Shown here: positions 43,579-54,440 of the stretch, in pieces
Layout: the number at the start of each line of letters is the position of its first letter
Position numbering within the stretch: position 1 is the first letter of the stretch
Assembly (NCBI GenBank): GCA_032622095.1
Contig: CP136063.1
Coordinates: forward strand, 28,150,987 to 28,214,986
Reading direction: 5' to 3'
DNA: 64,000 bases
Source of the DNA: Siphonodentalium dalli
Taxonomy: Eukaryota; Mollusca; Scaphopoda; Gadilida; Siphonodentaliidae
Position numbers and translations under genes: made by a program
The notes under the pieces: model-generated
The model's database searches: none
Seen by the model: only the letters and a program-made list of their open reading frames with translations
What the model was told of the DNA's origin: nothing

Positions 43579-46500
43579 CCAACAGTAAAACAGTATTGAC
43601 ACTATATTTTCTCCATATACCGACGGTTTTAGACTATATTTATACTAATAATGCTATTAAACGAACGACAATTAAGAGAAATGAACTATGAATGCATATA
43701 TGAAGTAAATATGTATACACGCGTCCACATAGCAGGCCTTTTCCAGACCAATGTTTGATACCCCCGTATATAATAGAGCGTTTTGAGAAGAATATGTGAA
43801 ATTAATATGCACATGTGTTCACATAGTAGGCCTTTTCGTAACATGAAACTGCCACGTAGTACATGCTTTGTTTCCTCTGTATAACAGACTAAATTTATAG
43901 GATGTACAATACATATAATTGGTGAAAAGAATACATGACGTAAGTATGTATGCATTAGTCTACACCAGATGGCCTCTTTATTGTCTCCATGTAATGGAGA
44001 TTTTAGACTAAATTTCTTCTAATAATGCTATAAATGAACGACAATAAAGAGAAATGAACGACTAAAGAATACATCAAGTAAATATGTATACACGCATCCA
44101 CATAGTAGGTCTTTTCCAGACCAATGTTTTGATGCCTCTGTATTAACAGAGAGCTTGGGGTATAATTGAATGAACGATAAAGAATGTGTGAAATTAATAT
44201 AGACATGTGTTCGCATAGTAGCCCTATCGAGGGGCATGTTTTCTTAAATGGTAGCAATAATGAAAATTTACACTGTGTATTACAAACAACTCAAAGCTTC
44301 AGAAATATTACTAATTTTTGTGTTGTGATCAGTTATATCGCTTGTTTAGCTGCGGTACATGATGCAATAATTTCATTTACCGCCAATAAAGCAGTATTGA
44401 CTGGTATTGACGCATTATTTTCTCAATATAACGGCGAGTTTAGATTCCTACTAATAATGCTATAAATTAACGACAATAAAGAGAAATCGACGAGTAAAGA
44501 GTACATCGAATAAATGTGTATACACGCGTTCCGCTCGTAGGCCTTTACCAGACCAATGGTTGATAACCGCCTACATAATAGAGCGTTTTGATAAGAAAAT
44601 GTGTCCACATAGTAGGCCTTTCGCGACATGAGGCTGTCACTTGGTACATGCTTTGTTTCCTCTGTATAACAGACTATCTTGATGGGAGTTATAATACATA
44701 TAATTGATGAAAAGAATGCACGAAGTTAGTATTTATACACTAGTCTACATAAGATGGGCTCTTTATTTTCTCCATTTAATGGAGATTTTAGAGTAATAAT
44801 ATGAATGAACTATGACAAGAATACATCGAAGAACCAGACACCAATGCCATACTCCTACCATCAATGGAGCAATTCATATACATGATATGAGACATAAAAT
44901 ACAACAGACAGTATCGTGTGCAATCGCTAAGGTATCATATGAATGAACCGTCATACACAATAATGTTACATCCAAAACTGCCTTATGGACGAAATACTGT
45001 AACTGATTAAACATTTGATCCCCGACATGTCATTCCACTCTATACATTGTCAGTTCGATATCTTGCGAAAGTGACGTGCACCTTTAAGGTATGTGACCAA
45101 AATATGTTGTATTGTATTCTATATGACCATTTCTGCAGTAAATAACGACACATCATTACTAGTGGGACTATGTGTGAAGCTCTTTGAATTAAATTAGCTT
45201 ACTATGGTGGACATGTTCAACCAGATACGTTCTTCAAATAAGAAAATGTTGGGATTTAAATTGAAGCTTAATTAGCCCTTCAAGCTTTCCAAATCAAGGT
45301 TATGGCGTGAAACAACCTGGAGAGAAAGATTTTAATTAGTTATTAATGTGGGTTCAAATAGAAACACATGGAGAAGGCCATGATTCGACCCCGTATGACG
45401 TTTCATAGCCCATTAAAGTCGCGCCGATGGGTGTGGATAACTTTAATATGTCATGTGTAGGCCAGAAGCCACGAGGAACCCATTGCTGTCCATGTTTGTA
45501 CCCCATATATACTGCTATATGCAGTCGACCTACCCAGGACCTCAGTTCCTCCTTTCCTGTGTGGCTATTCCAAACCCATTTAGTGCGATGCATTTGAAAA
45601 TATACAGAGCGTTATTAAGAAGGATCGCTGATGCGTATAATATAACCAATATTTAGTCAAAATTGTAAGAAAACCCATTATTGAAACATTGCGTTTGATA
45701 GTGTAGGGATTTGACCATATAATGGTTATCAGTGAAGTGATGACATGTGCACTAAAGGACCTCAGTCAGTAAAGGCTAGTTCAGACCACATGGGAGCCAC
45801 ATATGAGAACCATCAAACACACTAGACCCATATGTGAGAACCATGGGAACCATAATGAGAACCACACTCACCACCCATGCCTATACCCAAACAAACACCA
45901 TGGCGACAGCGAAACACTACAAAGCTTTTCCCCACACGGACACTGTTGTCTTCCATGGATAATGTCTGATCCCACGTTGATACCAATTTTAGCCAAAGGG
46001 ATCCTGTTGTTTCTGAGAAAATTATATTACAATTATGTACGGGAGACGGACGAAGAGTGATGGGTTTGGTTTCCACACAGATGAGTACCAACACGTTTTG
46101 AGGCTGATATAGATGAAGTGTCCCTTTTATTATTGTTATGATGTGAAGTGGGCTAGTTCATACCCGTCGTATCAGTTACACTGGCCAGTGTCACTTAGAA
46201 ACAATCTTACGGATCATTGTCACATACAAAGGTCTTCAAAGGGAAGTCTATAATATGAGTAATATTTTCGCGGGCTCTTAAAGTCGTATATATATAATAG
46301 GTGTGGCTTCACATTAGCAAAGATGTCACAAGGAACATGCACACCATGGAAGGAGGAAATATTAATAATCAAGGATGTACTCCCAATACAGGGGAGGGGG
46401 AAATTTAATGTGTTACATTCAATGGAGTGATAAGGAATGAATAAATTATGGAAAACAAGATGTGAAGAGGCCTATATGACATATGTAGAGCGTACTAACG

Positions 46501-47682
46501 GATTTAGTCATAGAAAGAGTAATATCCAAGATGGATGCCTCGTTCAAATTATATAGAGCCCATCTGGAGGTGCTAATAAACAGGGAATTTTTCAAAAACT
46601 TGGAGATGAAAGTGGATATTCGAAGATTATGAGGGAGTAGAAGCTGTAAGAAAAAGAAGAGAGAATAAAAAGAAAGGAAAAATGTGGTGGTAGATAAAAA
46701 AGAGGGATACAAAAAAGATAGCAAAGAAAAATTATGAATATATAGAGGATATCCACCCTTTTTCAGTGGATATGGGTTATATCTCATGAGTGATGACAAA
46801 ACATTGAATTTCCATTGACCCAGGCGTTGCGCCAGAAGTAGGGATTGCGCCATATTCGAATGACTCAGGCATTGCGCCAGAAGTAGGAATTGCGTCAGAT
46901 TCGAATTACAGGCATTGCAGGAGGCGGAGTTTCTGATGGGCTATATCTTATTCTAGGGTTCAGGAGACGTGGGTAGACCACTCAATATCCCCTCAGATGT
47001 AGTGTGGAGCCCTTAGAAGTGGCAATGGGTTAGATATATTAAAAGACAGTTAATTTTAAGTTTTTTAAGTTTTTCATTTTTTGTTAATTTAGGATTTTTT
47101 TTTTAAGTTTTTCCTTTTTTTTTTTTTTTGAAAAAATTCAAGTTTTTTAAGTTTATTGAACTTTTTGAAGTTTTAAATTTTTTTTGTAATTTTTTGAAAT
47201 TTTTGAGATTTTTGAATTTTTTGAGATTTTTGAAGTTTTCAAAATTTTTGAAGTTTTCAATGCGAGTGTCACTTTAACATTCATCCACAGTGAGTGCCAC
47301 GTGTCACTTTAACATTCATCCATTGTGAGTGCCTTGTGTCAATTTAATAATCACCCCGCCCCCCCCCCCCCAGTGAGAGCCTAGTGTCCCTTTAAATTCA
47401 CTTTATGAGTACCGAGTGTCCCTTCAACATTCAAGACTGAAGCTATCCCCACCGAGGTCCTCGCGTAATATACATGTAGATAATACACTCATGCATATGC
47501 TCTATCGAAATAATAATCAGATTACAAGGGGATCATAACCTAAACCACAAATAGACCATGATGCAATGCGTGGGCGGACTGTAGAGAATATAGGTCAAAC
47601 TGTCTAGACTTGTACAAACTGGAGTACTGCAGAGAATATAGGTCAAACTGTCTAGGATGGCACCAAACAGGGGGGTATCATC
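43579..47682 (-). repeat. E3 right arm, part outside the LINE
   Basis: Reverse complement of E3 left-arm 30593-30795 plus 32976-36990. It includes the mirror tandem blocks (43579-44790), the single 160-bp-like unit (46405-46560), the 45-bp repeats (46815-46915), the T-rich tract (47045-47260) and the 38-bp repeats (47260-47450). Near 47473-47515 it preserves the empty Crypton site. A (C)n run at about 47358-47373 replaces shorter sequence in the left arm. No coding sequence is recognised. Confidence 0.75.
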
Positions 47683-48110
47683 AATCACACGACACGCATT
47701 TGTTGTTTTACAATGAGTTAATTCTGCCTTTTTAATCAAGATAAATGCATTCCGGTTCCGGTGCGTTTTGCATCCGTAGTTTCGTACACATTCGTACGCA
47801 TAGGTGACCGTTTAGCAACGCCGATGGCAATAAAGAGCGTTACTCGGTTAATAACGCCAAATTTGGTAAACATAAAGAGCGTGACTGCCTTAACCCTCGC
47901 AGTGCCGAGGGCGGTGATTTTGATGATTTGGAGTGGAGAATGAGTGCTCAGAGCTTCTCCAAAACGCCGCGACGACGATTCCCGTGGGACTTTACCATTA
48001 GATGGGAAGTTTGAGCTCAATCGAGCCAGCCGTTTTCGATTTTATAGAGGACAAATATAAACACACACACACATATATATATATATACGTAGTTCTCAAA
48101 ATATTTAGTA
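47683..48110 (+). repeat. Family B unit 2, 3' part, with right target duplication of E3
   Basis: AATCACAC (47683-47690) is the E3 duplication. The unit then continues 'gacacgcatttgttgtttt', 'ctgcctttttaatcaag', two AAAGAGCG motifs (47833, 47873), the 3' module (aaaacgccgcgacgac) and the CA/TA tail, ending in 'tagactatc'. Confidence 0.6.
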
Positions 48111-49225
48111 GACTATCAGGTTAGCCCGCCACTGGCGTGGTTCGTCTCATGGCTTTGTTCGAAAAAGCAATTGCAACAGCTTCCGAGACACGTACGCTGC
48201 ACCTTGGTCCGCCAGTTTTACTCGATTTGACCTTGAATTGATCAGTAGGCTTCAATATTCGACACGACAATTGACTGCCGCGGGCCACGGACTGCCGTAT
48301 CAGTTGATAACATGTTCACATTCGGCGGATCGGGCACTGCGGTCAGTCGAAAAACATAACGCACACGCTATAACACCGGTATCACTAACGTACGCGGCAT
48401 CGGATGGGTCAGGTTATCTTCCGTCTGGACCCACGTGGCGTGACGTAATTCACAACCACGTGTATTTACCTCTAAAGTGTTAAAATTGCGCGACCGCGAC
48501 ACATACAATGGCCCGATAATGGGCACGACGCATTCCCTGGAATTTCCCAGAAGATATTCATGGGGAGGTCAAGTGACCCATTTTGAAATTTGCTGGTCGC
48601 ATTCTTCTGTAGGTCTGAGGAATTGTCGGCTAGATATTGTTACCAACATGACATATTTAAATTAATCCCACCGTGCACCCCCATCACCAACGCGACGTAA
48701 TTTTGTCACCATGTGTTGCGTTCTAAAAATAGGTTGATTGCAGTGGATTCGTAGAGATGATGAAATATGAGTGCGACAGAGAATATTGTTTGATCGAAAG
48801 CATTTGAATTAATACGTCACAAGACTCGCCTCGATGCTGGCTAATATATATTTGTCCCTGCTAGGTGTTGGGAATAAAAACTGACCCGATGAAAATGTCC
48901 CCCGTTCCTAGAAAGCACTAAGTACGTAAGAATCACACAGACGCGAGTTCAAGATAATGTAAACAAAACCGTATGCGAAAGCCGAAGGGAATAAAGAGCG
49001 TTAACTGTTTAACGAACCCAAATATGGAAGATCTTTATGAACGACACTGCGGATACGAACGCTCTTTAACTATCAACGCGATTAACCCCGACGCGGAGAA
49101 CGGGTGCTCTGAACTCAAAAACGCTGCGACGACCATTCCCGTGCGTTTTTACCCTTTTATAGGAAGTTTGAGCCCAATCGGTGCAGTCGTTTTCGAGTCT
49201 ATAAAGGACAAACACATATACGGAA
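48111..49225 (+). repeat. Family B unit 3 (most complete)
   Basis: Begins 'tcaggttagcccgccactgg' and ends with 'gagtctataaaggacaaac'. It contains everything seen in unit 1 plus the 3' module. The 115-residue open frame at 48973-49320 runs over the 3' module and is not a gene. Confidence 0.6.
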
Positions 49226-50300
49226 GTCTCAGATTTGGTCTATGTGATCGTCTTAAACATAGACAGAAGACGAAATCAGGAACTGCCAATGTCAAAAATT
49301 ACACCAATGACCACTGGTGATATATTTCAACATCCATTCTTTTTGGTGCACTGCGGATTTATCACGATGCGGCTTAAAAATGACATATTTTGAGTCCAAA
49401 AACGGTCACAATTCATTAGATTTAAAATAGTAGTTCGTTTTGTTTTCACTTTATTTAAAACGCCCATTTCTTACAGAAAACAATTCTCGACTTTGATATT
49501 AGAAAATTAACGAAACTGTGGTGTCAGCCGTATAATGTTATAACACTTCTCCGCATGGACCACGTTTTCATAAAGACAATCCGTCTTATGCGAGGTCTTT
49601 CGTTTGCAGTTCACAATTGAACTGAAACTATTGTATATCGGTTCACGTGCCCCCGTAAACCACTTTAATATATATATTTTAAATTGAATGAATGGGTGTC
49701 AGCGCGTCCCGTCCCGTACCCCAACATTCTGCCCCTAAGTCGCTCATTTGGGTGTCATAATTTCGGAACGTAACTATCAAAGGTTTGGTATTAGTTTCCC
49801 ATCTTGTATATAGCAACGTTTGTTGCATTCAGATCTGACCATTTAAAAACTGTGTCTTTATCATCTGTATGTGTCACGAGTGAAAATATATGACTTTAAT
49901 GTCCGATTGTTAAGATCGCCGATTGCATATTTCGCATTAATTGGACGAAACGTACTGTAAAGTGTTATAACTTAGGAAGAGTCCGACAGCGTCGTCGTAC
50001 GTTCGTCCGCTAATCGGAAAATATACACAAATATGTCTTAAAGCGCCGACTAATTCACCACCTGCGTGTATTCAAGAATATGAATCACACCAAATTTAAG
50101 CGAATTGTATACGGAATGTGTAGGTATAAGCTGTCATGCATATATCTATTACTTATTATGAAACACCTCAAAGCTTACCGTACGTCGCGATATACGCCAG
50201 GGCGCCAACATGCTTTATTATTATCATATGATATTTCGCTTTTGTGAAATTGACCGATCGTTCAATGGCACGAGCATGTTTGTCGTGAATTAATGTACAC
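49226..50300. other. Non-coding interval
   Basis: No open frame, repeat or RNA gene recognised beyond short AT-rich tracts. Confidence 0.4.
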
Positions 50301-50460
50301 TCAGAAAAATCAGAGGCCGTATAGGTATTCTGGAGTGCCTACGGCGGTCTTTGGTAGTCCAGAGCACCAAACTGACGCTGCGCTGGTATCCCAGGATCCC
50401 ACAGAGGTCTGTAATACCAACAGAGCTATGCAGTTAGCATAATACGACTCGCAATCGTAT
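50300..50460. repeat. Diverged GGTACTC-type palindromic module
   Basis: Begins 'gtacactcagaaaaatc' and contains 'gtattctggagtgcc', 'ggtagtccagagcacc' and 'tggtatcccaggatccc', diverged forms of the palindromic units at 52.9-54.4 kb. Those end in 'tttttagagtgta', the complement of this start. It lies just upstream of the SAM-like exon. Confidence 0.4.
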
Positions 50461-50578
50461 CGATTACAGGTTGGAAGTTTCAAAGCGCTGTTATCTAGAG
50501 TTACGGTTCCTGTGATCGCAGCGCCATTCGCACTTCTTTCTTTGTTTTCAAATCATCCGGACGAAAATAATACCATCA

Positions 50579-50671
50579 ATGGCGGTCCTTGTGGACAAAT
50601 TGAATTTGGCGGATGTGTGTAATTGGCTCACTGACTGCGGTTTGGAGGAATTAGTTGATTCATTTAAAGGT
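50579..50671 (+). CDS. Possible first exon with SAM-like N-terminus
   Basis: ATG at 50579 is in good context (atcaATGGCGG). The exon reads LADVCNWLTDCGLEELVDSF and breaks at AAAG|GTTTGT, a plausible donor. 'V--WL---GL-E-V--F' matches the first two helices of SAM domains, which are protein-interaction modules. Only about half a SAM domain is encoded. An acceptor near 50744 would add about 22 residues before a stop, without completing the domain. More likely the rest lies in an exon I cannot identify. It could belong to the same gene as the exon at 51896. If real, this is the best host-gene candidate in the window. Confidence 0.42.
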
Positions 50672-51895
50672 TTGTCTTATATCATTATTTCTTTTCGCCA
50701 ATTTCGGGCAGTTTTTAATTTTACTATGATTTCACTGTTTTCAGGCTCGGCGACCAGAGGAGTGTGTTCGACACTCAGACAATATGTCTTGGAGATCCAC
50801 AAACCGATGTAAATTAGATCGTTCGAGTTAAAATAGATAAATCGGTCTATTTCCTAGTCTGGGCAAGTTTATAGAAGGACTATTTTACAAGTACGGTATC
50901 AAGCAATAAAAGAGTGAGATTATCAAAAAAGATCACTAATTATGATTCGTACAAAATAATTCGGTTTCAAAATATATACATGTAATTATTCTATTGATAA
51001 ATTAAGTTCAATCTTTTATTAACCCTTATCAGTAGAGTGACTTTTGGTATTTTGATATTTTCCTAAATATACACCCGATAGTGATGGTAGGGTATACGAG
51101 TATGAGTACGTCCGACACTGACCATTGAAGGCACCCACAAACATTATAGAAATACAGTATTATACACAAAAACTGAATATTATTATTTCTAAAAGATTGA
51201 GCATAATTCAACATTTTAGAATAAAATACTAGTAGGTACAGATATTCGCCCCAGCGTAAAAGATTCAGCCAAATATGTTGTCCGAAGAGTACATCCGAAA
51301 CCGTGGAATTGCCCACCTGTGGTCAGGTCACTACTCCCAATACGGTCTCAGTTAATGAGCAATTCGCACATGCGCGGCATGATGTCGTCTGAAGCTTTGA
51401 TTTTGCGAGATTTGATACTCCTGCTTCTGTCAGAGCCGATAATTAATCATGTATTCGCTATTTGCTTCAATGGTGCGATCTCATTATGATATAACTGTTG
51501 TGTCAGTATAAATCGGCGCGTTTGTTTTAATTCAGCGCTCATCAATGTTACGATTCTGGAATTTCAAATTCCTGCACCAGTAAAAGGGAATCTTTTTCCT
51601 TCGGGTACCACTCAGTTACATAACGTAATCTGTTTATGGCTCCTCTCCTTTGTGAGGGACGTGTGGCATTTATATGGCTGAATAGAATTAACCATATGGT
51701 TCTGAACCGGGTACTGGCTTATTGCTAGTGTCCGAGTTCAAACAATTATTTTGTTTGTATGTCAAGCGTTTTTTGACAAAATTTCACCCATTTGCATTCT
51801 TAGTCAATAGTCAGACAGTGCTTCGTTACCAGATATTGTCAGAACAGAGGTAATTTAAACTAATTTTATTAACTCATATTCAATCTCATTCACAG
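50672..51895. other. Putative intronic sequence
   Basis: Lies between the SAM-like exon and the 51896 exon. It contains a possible small exon at about 50745-50811 (acceptor 'ctgttttcag', then an open stretch ending in a stop or at a GTAAAT donor). Exon phases do not join simply, so at least one exon is unplaced or the two are unrelated. Nothing else is recognised. Confidence 0.3.
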
Positions 51896-52174
51896 GTTCC
51901 ACTTGGACCAACACCGGCACTGGTGCTAAAAGGGTGTGTTTGTGGGCACCTCTTCTCATGTGACAAGATAGCCATTGTGATGGACGAAATGGAGATTTGT
52001 GACATGACGCTGGCAATATCTCTACTGATGTCGACCTACTTCGTGTTTTGGATACAATATGCACGGAAGGTCAAGAATACAATGATATTTCTGGAAAAGC
52101 ATGTCATGAAACTAGATGGCGTTAGTGCACTAACCAACGGAGTCATTAGATTTCACAACATGATAATGAAATAG
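51896..52174 (+). CDS. Possible terminal exon, hydrophobic C-terminal domain
   Basis: A pyrimidine-rich acceptor (tctcattcacag, ending 51895) is followed in phase 0 by VPLGPTPALVLKGCVCGH, then MTLAISLLMSTYFVFWIQYA and NTMIFLEKHVMKLDG, to a stop at 52172-52174. The pattern 'G-TP-L...hydrophobic block with YP/YA-K--NT--F--' resembles, from memory, the last exon of a large family of uncharacterised invertebrate and fish proteins that often begin with SAM-type domains. This would link it to the exon at 50579. Phase 0 does not match the phase 1 donor of that exon directly. Confidence is limited without transcripts. Confidence 0.45.
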   Translation, partial: VPLGPTPALVLKGCVCGHLFSCDKIAIVMDEMEICDMTLAISLLMSTYFVFWIQYARKVKNTMIFLEKHVMKLDGVSALTNGVIRFHNMIMK

Positions 52175-52205
52175 GGTTATCATTTAATAGGATATACTGT
52201 TGATA

Positions 52206-52410
52206 CATGGATTCGTAAAGACAGAATCGACCATTTTAAGGTCAAAGGTGCCGTTAATTTCGAGGGCTGTAGTGGAAATCTTATGGATAGATAGATATAT
52301 ATTAGTTTGCAGAAAAAAAATATTATTTCATTGCATAATAACGATTTAAATTTTGTTTACAAAATTACATTTGACCTTAAAATTGACGATTCTGACTTTA
52401 CGAATCCGTG
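52206..52410. mobile_element. 205-bp TA-flanked MITE
   Basis: The left end CATGGATTCGTAAAGACAG and right end CTGACTTTACGAATCCGTG pair in inverted orientation. Pairing extends to about 42 bp (to 'aaggtcaaa' / 'tttgacctt'). TA flanks both sides (52204-52205 and 52411-52412), as in Tc1/mariner-related MITEs. Non-coding. Confidence 0.7.
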
Positions 52411-52904
52411 TAATGATTTACATGTGTAAATCCATGTAGTGACTCCGTTGGTACATGTACATTTCTTTGATCAGTGTGTATATATATACATTCCATGTTA
52501 TCGCATTAACTGTTGAATTTAATAAATGATTTAACTAGTTTCTTCTTTTTCTCATATGATAGCAATATGGGTATGAATTGTCCAGATCTAAAAACATGTA
52601 TAATGCAGAGCTGATATTTATCTGCCTTGAGTGGAATGTTGTACATGAATAAAATTTTGAGTATTTTGAGTGCATAGCTCTATTAGATCACCTTCTGTGT
52701 GGTACACTTCTGTTTTCCTAGCCACTATCCGAGGAAATAGCCCAGGGATTATTTGGCACCAGCCCTTCTAATAACTCTCTATATCTACTCTCTAGTCACG
52801 TTACGTATTCATGTTCGTGATCCCACCGATGGCAACAGTCACACTCTGGTGAATCTTGTCGTCAGTAGAATATCAAGCTGGATTATTGGATGCGACTCGT
52901 GTAG

Positions 52905-53109
52905 TACCAACATTAGGTTGGTAGTCTGGAGTACCAAATATATTTTGGTATTCTGGAGTGCCAAAAACAGGTTGACAGTCTGGAGTACCAAATATATTTT
53001 GGTACTCTGGAGTACCAAAATTTGGGTACTCCATGAGGGTCTATGGAGTCCCTAATTTGCACTCCAGAGTACCAAATACGAAGTACCAAAAGTGTTGTGG
53101 TACTCCGGA
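52905..53109. repeat. Palindromic GGTACTC array, left part
   Basis: Built from variants of the 16-bp palindrome GGTACTCTGGAGTACC spaced by ~20-30 bp of T/A-rich sequence. It continues after the hAT insertion at 54290. Nested palindromes suggest a fold-back MITE. Confidence 0.65.
53102..53109. repeat. Left target-site duplication of the hAT element
   Basis: ACTCCGGA, repeated exactly at 54290-54297. Eight bases is the hAT target length. Confidence 0.9.
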
Positions 53110-54289
53110 CAGTGTTCGCGCTGTCGGTAGCCAAATTAGCCAATGGCTAATCTTTTTCGTATTTGGCTAATAAAAATTTCATTTGGCTAAACTTTTGGCT
53201 AAAACTTTTTTTTAACCCAAATGGAGACTGATAGCATGGAGCCAGAAAGCTAATTAATAAAAGCGCTCAATAGATCGACATTCAAAACGAAGTTAGGTGA
53301 CGAAAGCATTTCATTATTGTCGTACTTATGAAATATCGTACAACGGGAAACCCGATCGACAACTCTATCAACCAAGCGATCATAAAGTGATATGCAATCA
53401 TCTTTAGTTTTCACAAGACGGACAAACAAAGACGCATGGACATTAAACCGACCGTGGTTGAATTATGACAATGTGAAGAAAGCAATGTTTTGTAAAGTGC
53501 ATTGACGCCGGTATACAAGCAATTTGTTCGTAACATGTGCAGGCTGTTTTAATCTGGAGAAAGATTACGTCACTCTGCACGAAGCAGCAAAAGGTCATTA
53601 TTAATTTTTACATTTAATCCCCTAATCCCCCAGTCAGCCCATTGTCTGTCTGGTCACTCACGGCGCGCCTGCACAATGCATGTTTATGATGACATTGTAT
53701 TTATGACGGTCGATGTTTATGAGCACCAAGTGTAAGACAATAGCTTAATCAGCCAAATGTGAATCACGCCAGATATTTTGTGGCTATTTGTCGTCAATAC
53801 CGATACAGTCAAAATAATATGCATGCTTTTATGACAGATTGTAATTTGATAATGGCGTAACAATATTAAGTTATTAGTTTCCAGATGTCACTTAGATATT
53901 TTCGCAAGGATAACAATTTAATGATTTAAAAATAGATATTGATATAAAACAAAAAAATAATGACATTAAGAAGGACAATACCGGATTACCCCCCCCCCCC
54001 AAATCACTCTTTCACATAAAGATTAATAAATTTTTAATAAATGATATTTATAAAAATACTTGTAGTTCATCAAAATTATTTAAACTATTGTGTATTTTAC
54101 CTTTGTCTGTTAGATTTTACGTTTTAGTCATTAATTGTGAACCGACCAGAAAATGAAGATTTAATTTGGCCAAAGTTGTTTTTAATTTGGCCAAAAAACA
54201 TTTGGCTAAAGTTTTTTTCATTTGGCTAATAAAATTTTCATTTGGCTAAACTTTTGGCTAAAGTTTTTTTCGGTCCAGCGCGAACACTG
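53110..54289. mobile_element. Non-autonomous hAT element, 1180 bp
   Basis: Terminal inverted repeats CAGTGTTCGCGCTG (53110-53123) and CAGCGCGAACACTG (54276-54289) are exact complements, flanked by a perfect 8-bp duplication ACTCCGGA. CAGTG termini with 8-bp duplications identify the hAT superfamily. Both ends carry clusters of ATTTGGCTAA in the same orientation, likely subterminal sites for a transposase. The interior has no transposase and includes a (C)11 run near 53990. The perfect duplication and intact ends imply a recent insertion. Confidence 0.92.
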
Positions 54290-54440
54290 ACTCCGGAGTA
54301 CCATTCAGGTTTGGTACTCTGGAGTACCAAAACCTCATTTGGTACTCTGGAGTACCACAATTTTGGTACTCCGTGTGGGACAGCCGGAGTACCAAATTTG
54401 GTACTCCAGAGTACCTGGAGTTTTTAGAGTGTATACATGT
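54290..54440. repeat. Palindromic GGTACTC array, right part
   Basis: Continues the array split by the hAT element. It ends in 'ggagtttttagagtgta', complementary to the 'tacactc' start of the related module at 50301. Confidence 0.62.

Larger units (their letters stand above)
30593..47682. mobile_element. E3: fold-back element with ~4.5 kb arms, twice interrupted
   Basis: It begins GATGATACCCCCC and ends with the complement (GGGGGTATCATC). Left arm 30593-37353 and right arm 39540-47682 are reverse complements over their length except for two private insertions: a Crypton-bearing piece on the left (30796-32975) and a LINE on the right (39919-43563). Without these the arms are about 4.58 and 4.48 kb around a 2.19 kb spacer (37354-39539). 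No coding sequence of its own is recognised. Paired open frames in the arms (for example 34464-34763 with 45803-46060) have no family resemblance. An 8-bp target duplication is compatible with hAT and several other DNA transposon groups. Class not assigned. Confidence 0.82.

Noticed and set aside
48973..49320. 115-residue open frame
   Set aside because: Overlaps the family B 3' module, which recurs elsewhere with different reading frames.
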